Origin: Solanum dulcamara
Lineage: Eukaryota > Streptophyta > Magnoliopsida > Solanales > Solanaceae
Length of the DNA stretch: 64,000 nt
Reading direction: 5' to 3'
Assembly (NCBI RefSeq): GCF_947179165.1
Contig: NC_077238.1
Span: 74,895,257 to 74,959,256 of the forward strand
Part shown: positions 36,490 to 45,741 of the stretch, piece by piece
Position numbering within the stretch: the stretch's first letter is position 1
How the letters are laid out: every line of letters starts with the position of its first letter
Program-made: the position numbers and the translations under genes
Notes under the pieces: model-generated
Database searches by the model: none
Told to the model about the DNA's origin: nothing
Seen by the model: the letters and a program-made list of their open reading frames with translations, nothing else

Positions 36490-37601
36490 AGAAATGAAAA
36501 CGAAGGACAATGGAAATGTTATTTGCAGCCTACTGGGTCTACCCAAGAAAAAACTTCAGGACTTGTGCAGGAAACGCGGTTTATCTCCTTATAAGACAAA
36601 GCCCAATCTTGTGAGTTCTTTGGTCACTTACATCAAGGTAAATGTCGTAAACAATCTTATTTTTGGGGTGAATAAAAGTGAATATTTTGGTGAGATTAAA
36701 TATCTGATAAATGAAACTGAATCATTAGCAAAGTGTATTCTTGATGTGATTATCTTGAAAATACCTTATTCATGTTTCTTGATTGTTTTGTAACCTTCTT
36801 AGGCAACTTGGATTGACCACTCAAATACAAGTTCGTCTTGATGCAGGGAGCAGATGAGCTCTTATTTAAAGAGATGAAGGCAAAGGACAGTGGAAATTCC
36901 ATAAGCAGGCTACCTAAGAAAGAGCTTCAAGATTTGTGCAGGAAACACGGTTTATCTCCTTATAAGACAAAGCCTAATCTTGTAAATTCTTTGATCACTT
37001 ACGTCAAGGTAGATGTTAAAGAAAATATTATTTTTTGGTGAATAACAGTGAATATTTGGGTGAGATTGAACATCTCATACATGAAACTGAATTCATTGGG
37101 AATTGTATTGTTGATACGATCATCTAGAAAATGTCTGATTTAAGTTTCTTGGTTGTCACAGGACCTTCTTAGATGACCTGGATTGATCACTGAAGTTTCA
37201 GTTTGTCTTGATGCAGGGAGCAGAGAGTTTTTCCTTTAAAGAGATGAAGACAAAGGACAGTGGAGATTCCATTTACAGCCTACCCAAGAAAAAGCTTCAA
37301 GAATTGTGCAAGAAGTGCGGTTTGTCTCCTTATAAGACAAAACCCAATCTCGTGAATTCTCTGATCAATTTCTTCAAGGTAAATGTTGGCTTTGGGTTGA
37401 TAATAGACAATCTTACATTTGTGATGAATGAATGTGAAAATTAGGGTGAGATTGAACATATGATACATGATGATGAGTTCACTGTGAATTTATATCGTGG
37501 CAGGATCATCTCCAAATTACTTGATAAGGGTTGTATGTTATTACATCACCTGCTTAGATGCCCTGGGTTGATCTCTGAAATACAAGTTTGTCTTGATGCA
37601 G
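36490..37601 (+). repeat. Three tandem copies of a ~370-bp exon-plus-intron unit
   Basis: Units are about 36490-36846, 36847-37216 and 37217-37601. Similarity covers the SAP exon and also the following intron: shared words include gtgaatattt...gtgagatt, acatgaaactgaa and the acceptor context gtttgtcttgatgcag. The copies therefore arose by DNA duplication of exon and intron together. Confidence 0.9.
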
Positions 37602-40600
37602 ATAGCAGATATAGAAACTTCTGAAGGCAATGAGTACAACATTCTAAATTCTTCTGGCGTAAGGAGCGCAACTGGAGAGATATTGTTTTCAAGATTCGTC
37701 GCTCAGTGTGGTGAGAAGGGTTTCAATCAAGGACTTCACAGTCCACAAACAAGGTTTTCCAAGAAAGCATTTACTTCTGACATTAAGTCGGGGCGTGGAC
37801 CTTCTTTTGAGTTTTCTGTCTCATCAGAAGATGGAATCAACCTTTATGTTGACTTGAATTCATGCCCAACAGACACTTTTAAAAGATTGGAAAAGAAGGT
37901 GTGTGTATGTCACAATCTGCAGAATCACAAATTTCAAAGTTTCTGTCAGGAGATTCAATACCTAGGAAATAACAGACAAATGACAAGTTCATTTCTCTGG
38001 AAAACAGATTCAGACAGTAGATTTAACAGTGGCCACGCACAAACTGTTTCTTCTGCAAGTTTATGTGGTACTGTTGATGTTGTATGTCATACAGAAAATA
38101 CAGATGATGCGTCTTTGGGATTTTCGGCAACAACAAAATCATGTTCTGTAGAAACTTTTACACATTCAGAAGGCAAAAAGGGAAGTCCATCGTCATTTAG
38201 AACAATTTGTGGTGTACAGAACATGAATATCACTGACGTAAATACTTTTATGGGAGAGGAAGAGATAACATGTGTGGGTCTGAATACCTTTCAAGCTTCA
38301 AAAAATTCAGTGGCTATTAATAAAACTGTCAATGTTAAGGCTTATATCCCAGAAAACACTACAGAGGTCTTAGATGCTAGGCTATGTAAATCTTTTCATG
38401 CATCTTTGGAGAAAGTAGGTATCAATTCCCTTGAAGATGTGCCAGAGCTAAAACATAATAAAAATGAAAATCAGAATACGAAGCTCTGTGATGTAAGTTG
38501 TCTCAATTCTGAAAGGCAGAGAAGTTGTGTCCCAGAGAAGCTTTTAGTGCTATCTCATATCTCTTCGGAAACTGATTTTACTGGGATAGAGGCTTCAGAA
38601 ATCGGCAGTCATCATCAACATTCATCATATTCTTCTTCTGGAAAAGATTGCCTTAGAAATTTGGTTGATGCAGCAGAGAGCCTCAGAAGTCTACCCCATT
38701 CTTGTGAGGATAACTGTAGCATTTTCCTGGACGACATGCCTTCATCTGCTGCTGGCGGGGTAATATATTATTATCATAATCTGGTGCATTTTGCTACTGT
38801 AGTTTATCTAGGTTATTGCTTTGCAAACGTGATTGTATGTAGCGTTCATTCTTTGTCTATATTTTTTAAGTAGTGGGATGATCAACCGGTCTGAAATATA
38901 GTTTCTGCTCTACGAATGATTAAACTTAACTTTTGAAGATTATGGAAACGATATACTTATGTTTTATGTAGTTTCTTCATTATACGTATTTGTTAACATG
39001 TTAGCAATCTGATGTACCAGCTTTATTCAAGGCTAGTTCTTCTTTTTGTTTTTGTGAAGATATTTCTTAGCTTGCGACATGACATTCATTAGTAGGGTTT
39101 TATCCACTTTGATAAGCATATTACTGGTCTGGTAATTTATGAAAATAATATTAAATATTGGATGAGTTTGTGCGTTCTAAGCAGCTCTCCTTGCTCTAAT
39201 TGGATTTCTCCTCCTTTTTCTGCTCCTTCCCCCTTCCCCCTTCCCCCTTCCCCAACCCCACCCTCTCTCTCTCTGTCCTCAGAAAGATAAAAAAGAAAGC
39301 TGCCAATGTGGAGTACAAGTGTCTGTGGGCTCGCATGGGCTACCACCAGTCAAACCATTGCAAGGACTTTTGCTCAGATTAGTGAAATACTCAATCGAGG
39401 ATCACTGACGGCCACCAGACCGGTAAATCTACGGGTTTTGGCTGTATTACCTTCAAGACTGGGCAAGCTGTGAGGGACGTGATCGCGAGGATGAGCAGCC
39501 CAAACCTTAATCGTATATCAATTTTGCACAACCAGTGGTGGTGGTTCCGGTGAGGGACACCATTTGGGCGGTGGAGGCTGTAGAGGTGAGAGACACAAAG
39601 GTGAAATGGTGGTGGCCACAGAGGTCGCTGTGATCCCGGAGGTGGATATAATGGCAGCAGTTTGTGGTGGTGGTTTGGTACAGTGACAGTATATCACACT
39701 GATGTTCTACTTTGATGTTTGTGTGGCCATTATTTTCGAGCACTATTGGGTCGATTAAGTGGAAGTTACATATTTTACAGCTCTTCTGTGTCTCAGCTTG
39801 CCTACTTTTTATATTTATCCTCTTTTTCTTTGCATGTGATAAGGGATGATCACTAAGCATGTAGAAATTTGTTTTCGTGATATGTCTCATTGTAATTTAT
39901 ATATTTTGTTTCTTTCATGAAAACCTGAAACAAGTTAACATCATGATGTCTTTCTTTTTACAGGCAAGGCCCAGCCATGCCAACAGAACAGAAACTTCAA
40001 AGTAATCTATCTTCCTGAATTAAGATGCTGTGAATTATAGAATCTGGCGACACAAGGATGAAAATTTGTTTTTGGACTTGTACACTTGCAGAGAGCTTTT
40101 GAAGAAGCAGAAGGAGCAACTATCCCATGGAGGGAAGAAGAGAAAGAGGCATGACAGTGAATCTGATAATGTTCATCATTGTAGTGATGGGAGAATTTTG
40201 AGAAGTGCAACGCGTCTACAAAGTCTTCCGAGAAGATCTATTCGACTTGTCTCTAAGGTATTCATTTAGTGTTGTTACTTCAGTGTTTGCTCATTAAATT
40301 GACTGAGTGAAATAGAAAATGGATTGAACCTGGTCCTCGAATTCAATAAAGAACTGACACCTTATATATACTCTCCCTCTGTTTCAATTTGTTTTTCTAG
40401 TTTTGATTTGGCACGGAGTTTTAAGAAAGTAAAATGACTTTTGAATCTTGTGGTCTTAAATTTAAGATATGAAGAATGTACCAAAATGTTCTTTAATCTT
40501 ATGGTCTTAAACATGCCATGTGGAAAGTTATAGTTAAAGAGTTGCCAAAAAGGGATAGAGACATTCTTTTTGAAACGGACTAAAAAGGAAAGTAGGACAA

Positions 40601-43600
40601 ACAAATTGAAACGGAGGGAGTATTATCTAACATTCTTGACAACAAGTTGGACTAGTAAAAGGGTTGGGATATTGAGCAACCTAGTACTGTACTATTACTT
40701 TCTGCTGTCACCATTCTTTATCATATGATAAGTAAATATGATATCCTCTCACACTGATTAAAAAAAGGGAGATCCATTCACAACTTAGCCATTTCAATAT
40801 GATGTTCTTAACCATAAAGTGGACTGGAGGAGGAATGAGATGTAGGGTGAGATGGTATTTCACCTTTCTCCTTTCGGTTTGAGGACCAACTTTTATACAG
40901 TAGCTAATAAGTGTGAAAACCCTGTGTCCCACTAGTACAAAAAGAGTATTCAACTTAGGAGCTTGATTATTCCCTCAAGCTTTTATAGAAATTTCGAATG
41001 TATACAATTTGGTAGGTGTATTACAAAGTCCAATCAAATCCCTAAATCAAATTCCCTTATCAAATCAATATTATGTAAATAATTTTTTTATAATAAAAAA
41101 GGATCAATAGTCTTTAAATATTGTACTGTCTTAACAGACAGAATGCTGAATATAGCAGGAAAAGAAGGATCATCACTGCTCCTCTGTCGTTAGATGTTGA
41201 TTCTATCATCATTGCCTATTGTGAAATGATATCCTTGTTTAATCCCATGTCTATAACACCTCTCCAGAGACCTCTACATATGGCATAGTAATGTGATCGG
41301 CCGTCCATCTCCTTAGATCTCATATTTGTCTTCTAGAATTCTTCTTCATGGGATCTTATTGTCCTTAAAATGAGTATAAAGGCTTTTTGCAACACACTTT
41401 TAAGGGCCAAGTCTATTCTTTCGTCTCTGATTCTGAATCCTCATTGTCACACCCTTTTTTACCCCATTGAAGGTTTAATTTTCTTTTCCTTTTGAAGTGA
41501 CGTTTGGCAAAGAGATTGTTTATATAATGGAGTTACCACTTAGAATTGAGTTTGGGTGTTCCAAGTTACCTTTTATTTGAATCTTTAATCAAAAGGACGG
41601 TTTGACTCCTTAGTTATTGGTCCGTGAAAACAAGAAGATCGGGTAAGGAATTCTATAGACCGGGGGAAGGTATTAGGAACCCTCGAAACTTGTAGTTCTA
41701 GCACGGTCGCTTTATTGACTTATATTTGGCGTAAATTAGTTCATGTTGGATAAAATTGTGTTTATTTGGTTATGCCTATGATTTGATTGATATTGTTTGA
41801 ACTTGGATTAGTCTTAACTAAGATGCGTAACCGCGACCTTAGCTTCGACATAAACTGGTCAAGGCACATTACCGTGACCTTGTCCTGCGTATCACACCCT
41901 AATCTTGAGCCTACTCGTCTTAATTAAACCATGATGATTTTATTATGAAAGTGTTGGGATCAAGTCGTGTAACCACGACCTTGCTGCTCTATTTACATGT
42001 CCTTATCTGAGATGCGTAACCGCGACCTCGGTTACTACAATATATTATTCGTGTCGTCGTCTGGCCTATCACTTGAAGTATTTCATTTATTTGTCTCTCG
42101 CAAATCCGAGCTTCTATCTTTGTCCATTTTCGTTCTTTTCCTTAACTTTTTGCAACTAGTCTTGAATTAATTTACGACTCATCTCCCTCCTTCATAATTG
42201 TTCTTTCCACTCTTTTTCTTTTACTTTACTATCCAAACACAAGAAGTTTTAGCCCAGTCCCCCAACACCAACACCATCCTCTTAGTGATGATAAGAACCT
42301 AGAAAAACGTGAAACCCATAGAGTAAATGAGCTACATCCGGTTCTCCCCAGAACTGTGAAAAGACAACTCTTTCCATGTGAATCTAGGGTCTTCCTAAGA
42401 ACATGTTGTAGAAGGCTTCTATGTCCAACATTTGGTAGTTAATTTCCAACTCAGTGGGTCTCATTGTCAGAGTGAGCTCATTCACCAGTGGTATCCCTTT
42501 TGGCTCCATCAAAAGCCCGAATGCAAAATTGTTGGTTCTGATCCAGGCAGTGTTGATTTTCATCTTTTGTAGAATGAACCAAGGACATGTGTCCACATTG
42601 GAACCTCCATCAATTAGAACCCTTATTCTGTTACGCTGATAGATCCTTCTGGCTATCCTTGCTAACTGTTTCACAGTCATGGGCTTCATTCAAATGAGTG
42701 GTTCCATATCCTTCATGAACATACATGCATGTTTGTAGTACTGATAGATGACATATGACATAAGGATTCATTAGAGTAAATTTAAGATATTAGAAAATTT
42801 TAATATGAATTCAGTCTCAGCAAAAGTTTAAGGCCAACAACATACCCAGTGAGATCCCACAAGTGGGGTCTAGGGAGGGTAGGGTGTACCCAGACCTTAT
42901 CCCTACCTTGTGTGAGGTAGAGAAAATATTTTCGATAAACCCTCAGCTCAAGAAAACCGTTTTCAAAAAACTATTTTTGATAAATACAAGATTAAAAGCT
43001 ATGATGAAAATACTATAGATAAGAAAGTACTCACAACAAAAATAGTAAAGATACCCTTCGGGGTGGCCAGTGGTTTGGGCTTGGGACTTCCATGTTGGAG
43101 GTTTCAAGTTCGAAACTCCTTGCCGGCAAAAGCAAGGGGTTTGCCTTCTGGATCGAGCTTGTCGCACCGGGCTTGCCTAGTGTGGGTTACCTCTCTTGTG
43201 TGGTTTGCAAGCTACTGCATAAAAACGGTGTTTTTTACCATGTGCTCACCCAAAGGATAGCGATTGTGGGTTTCCCTTGTCATAAAAACAATAGTAAAGA
43301 TAATCGAAGTAAAGAAACAACAATAGTAGTACCATTGGAGAATAAGATAATAATATACTAATATAATGATACATATAATTAGAAGAGGGAACAACGATTT
43401 GCTCTAAGCTAGAATCATGCTCTCCCAAAGGAAAGACAAAAATTACCCCGACTACCTACTAGCCCTCTACCCTAATCCTCAACCTCCATGCTTTCCTATC
43501 TAGGGTCTTCTCAGTAAGCTGAAGATGTTCCATGTCACGTGGAATCACTTCTCCCCATTCATCCTCGGTCTTCCTCTACCTTTTCTTAGATCTATCATTG

Positions 43601-45721
43601 TCAACCTCTCACACCTTATCACTTGGGCATCTGCTCCTCTTTACATGCTCGAACCATCTCAGACTCGCTTCCTGCATCTTGTCCACCAGTGGGGCCATTC
43701 CCACATTGTCCCGTATATCTTCATTCCTAATCTTATCCTTGTAGTTGTCTACACATACTAGCCAACACTTTGCTCCATACAATATTGCTAGTCTAACAAC
43801 CATTCTATAGAACTTACTTTTAGGTCTCAGTGGCAAAAGTTTGAGGCCAAACTAATTAAATCTAATGTAAAGAGTGAGATGGGGTGCAAGTTTATTTAAA
43901 ATCCCATTACAAAGTAAAGAAAAAGGGTGGAAAGAACAACTGTGAGGGAGTGAGATGAATCGGGAATTAATTCAAGACTCGTTACAAACATCAAAAGAAA
44001 AGAGTGAAAATAGACGTCTGGAATTTGGGAGAGACAAATAAATGATATATTTCAAGTGATAGGCCAGATGAAGGCACAAATAATATATCGTCCTGATTGA
44101 GGTTGTAGTTACGCGTCTGTTTGCAACACATTTAAGTGATGAAAAATAAATTGCAATCACAAAAATATATGAAGAAACAAAAATATTTTATTGATAAATA
44201 GAGTGGGTACAATTATGTTCCTCCTTTGGTTCTTCTCTCTAGATTTTCTCCTTGATTTGAGAGCCATTAGTGGCATATTTCTCGAAGTAGGATGATTTTG
44301 ATTTGATCTCCATTGTGATTCGAGGGCCGTTAGTGGAGTATTTCTCGAACTAGCTAGGATGGTTTGAACTTGATCTCTATGAAGGAATTTGTGGATCTTC
44401 TTGAAGTATTTGATTATCAAGAAAAGTTTGGCATATTTCGATCTCTTTATGAATTTGTTAAATTTTCAAGATGCCTTTTCAAGAAAATATAATACCTTTA
44501 TATAGGCATGAATTAGGATTTAGGGTAGAGTAGCCTCCAAAAAACCCTAACTGAAATAGGACTTGTCTTGTAGAGTCCTACAAAATTTTGATATCTACAA
44601 ATGCCCCCTACTTCATGGCTTGTCGGAATGTAACTTGATGAAGCTCAAAGACCAGGCTTGAAGTACTCATTCTTCCACCTATGCTATTTTGTGGCTTTAG
44701 ATTTGCATATTTGATTTGTGAGAGAAGAGATGAAAGACAGATTTGGTCCTAGTGGGCGTGCCAATTTGTTTGCAACAAATTTTAAAGTTATGAAAAATAA
44801 ATTGCAATCACAAAAAAATATGAAAAAACAAGAATATTTCATTGATAAATAATGCAGGCACAATCCTGTTCCTCCCTTGATTCTTCTCTCTGGATTTTCT
44901 CCTTGATTCGAGAGCCGTTAGTGGCGTATTTTTCAAACTAGGATTATTTGGATTGGATCCCCATTGTGATTTGAGGGCCGTTAGTGACGTATTCGTCGAA
45001 CTAGCTAGGATGATTTGAACTTGATCTCAATGAAAAGATTTGTGGATCTTCTTGAAGTATTTGATTAACAAGAAGAGTTTGACATATTTAGTTCTCTTTA
45101 TGAATATTTCATGAATTTGTGGAATTTTCAAGATGCCTTTTTAAGGGAATATAATACCCTTTATATAGGCATGAATTAGGGTTTAGGGTAGAGTAGCCTT
45201 TAAGAAACCCTAACTGAAATATGACTCATCTTGTAGAGTCCACAAAATTTCGATGTCTACAGTGTCTCGGATAATGACCTGTAAATAGAATGGTAAGATC
45301 ACAGTTACACGTGTTTGATCCAAACATTTTAATAAAAGAAACTAGTTTAGTCAAGACGAGTAGGCTAAACATTAATCTATCAGTATAACATATAAATTTG
45401 TCAATTCAGTGAACTATTATGCAAAGATCATAAGACACGGATCTTTTTTTCCTATGAATAATACATAGATTTTTATGCGTAAATAATAATACATGAATAT
45501 TTATGTTGTAAATTTATAGTACGTATATTTATGCTCTGAATTTATAGTACATGGATTGTCATGCAAAATTGTATACCAAATTCAAGAATTAAATTTACTC
45601 AGTCGTATGCTTTTAAAAGTTCACTTTAAAAATTACTTATACAAATTATTAAGATACTTGCTCATCCAAATATTTTTTATTTTGTCCTTTTGTGCAGCGA
45701 CTGGCGGCATGGAATTCCTAA
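36494..45721 (+). CDS. SAP-domain nuclear protein gene, multi-exon, with triplicated SAP exon
   Basis: Exons read from splice signals: 36494-36637 (48 codons), 36847-37008 (54), 37217-37378 (54), 37602-38759 (386), about 39969-40257, and 45698-45721 ending in TAA. All junctions I can place are phase 0. The first three exons each encode a SAP-like helix-extension-helix (core LPKKKLQDLCRKRGLSPYKT in exon 1). SAP motifs bind DNA, often scaffold-attachment regions, so a nuclear chromatin role is inferred. The 386-codon exon is Ser/Cys-rich with no domain I know. The next exon encodes IWRHKDENLFLDLYTCREL and basic clusters (GGKKRKRH, RRSIRL) that look like nuclear localisation signals. Coding similarity upstream of the chosen ATG (FSFREMKTK versus FSFKEMKTK in exon 3) means the start could lie further 5'. 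The fifth exon needs a one-base shift near 40030-40040 to stay open; otherwise translation stops at 40038. About 650 residues if intact. The exact gene is not recognised. Confidence 0.62.
38760..39963 (+). other. Intron between the long exon and the basic C-terminal exon
   Basis: Begins at donor gtaata (38760) and ends at tacag (39963) or, for an open frame, at 39968. It contains a C-rich run (39227-39260) and a GGTGG-rich region near 39530-39670 with no supported gene. Confidence 0.5.
39227..39260 (-). promoter_or_regulatory. G-quadruplex-forming run (minus strand)
   Basis: On the plus strand this is ccttccccc repeated, giving at least four G4-5 runs separated by AA on the minus strand, followed by CT repeats. 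It fits the G4 rule (four or more runs of at least three G, short loops). It is intronic. Function unproven. Confidence 0.7.
40371..40620. mobile_element. Stowaway MITE (Tc1/mariner type)
   Basis: 250 bp with TIRs ctctccctctgtttcaattt / complement of aaattgaaacggagggag, flanked by TA at 40369-40370 and 40621-40622. Ends and TA target are diagnostic of Stowaway. Confidence 0.92.
41445..42235 (+). repeat. LTR-like left arm of an inverted repeat
   Basis: Begins tgtcacaccctttttt, a start word of a common Solanaceae LTR-like repeat, with 'gatcgggtaaggaattctat' and 'agcacggtcgctttattga'. From about 41900 onward it is the inverted counterpart of 43865-44117 plus 45262-45380. Confidence 0.7.
42384..42700 (-). 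pseudogene. Tat-type Gypsy protease fragment
   Basis: The minus strand encodes about 100 residues resembling the retropepsin of Tat-lineage Gypsy pol: VLIDGGSNVDTCPWFILQKM (active-site region, here DGGS rather than D-S/N-GS), a middle block, and the end motif YNMFLGRP. RT and other domains are absent. It lies in the loop between the two inverted LTR-like arms and is probably a relic of the element that owned them. Confidence 0.75.
42814..43850 (-). mobile_element. RTE-clade LINE, 5'-truncated, interrupted by a TS SINE
   Basis: Body about 42838-43823. At the left is the RTE 3' end (ccagtgagatcccacaagtg and gggtctagggagg). At the right are remnants of RT C-terminus on the minus strand (RLAILYGAKCW, DKIRNEDIRD, LRWFEHVKR). 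Flanking direct repeats 42814-42837 and 43824-43850 match except for a 3-base indel and one substitution, so this is an older insertion than the one at 15.4 kb. Confidence 0.88.
43041..43302 (+). mobile_element. TS-family SINE (Solanaceae), 13-bp TSD
   Basis: Body 43054-43289 starting ccttcggggtggcc. It has a pol III A box around 43064-43074 (tggccagtggt) and a B box gttcgaaac at 43108-43116, then the TS-specific body (aagcaaggggtttgccttct, gtcgcaccgggcttgcc). Perfect TSDs aatagtaaagata lie at 43041-43053 and 43290-43302. The TS family is tRNA-derived and restricted to Solanaceae, which places the host. Confidence 0.95.
43865..45380 (-). repeat. Right arm of the inverted repeat (split by the TRIM-like element)
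   Basis: 43865-44117 plus 45262-45380 are the reverse complement of about 41900-42235. Matching words include ggcctatcacttgaa, atttatttgtctctc, gtcttgaattaatt and ctactcgtctt. Confidence 0.8.
44118..45261 (-). mobile_element. TRIM-like miniature LTR retrotransposon
   Basis: Two direct LTRs (44118-44599, 482 bp; 44767-45261, 495 bp) flank only 167 bp (44600-44766). On the minus strand each LTR starts tgtagatatc/tgtagacatc and ends ttgcaaaca. Next to the 5' LTR is attggcacgcccactaggac where a PBS is expected. Before the 3' LTR is a purine tract (gaagtagggggcatt). No coding capacity. Flanking 5-mers are gcgtc (44113-44117) and gtgtc (45262-45266), a TSD with one C-to-T change: the inverted paralogous copy near 42010 reads through without the insert. 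Confidence 0.88.
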
Positions 45722-45741
45722 GTGTTAAGAGATCTGCCTAT

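Larger units (their letters stand above)
40258..45697 (+). other. Last intron of the SAP gene, 5.4 kb, TE-filled
   Basis: Donor aag|gtattc at 40257/40258 and acceptor tgtgcag at 45697. Joined in phase 0 it gives a seven-codon tail (RLAAWNS) and a stop. It houses a Stowaway MITE, a Tat-type protease fragment, an inverted repeat, an RTE LINE with a TS SINE and a TRIM-like element. 40621-41440 shows nothing recognisable. Confidence 0.5.

Noticed and set aside
43060..43120. tRNA-like A and B boxes
   Set aside because: They belong to the TS SINE; the rest of the sequence does not fold as a functional tRNA and is followed by SINE body.
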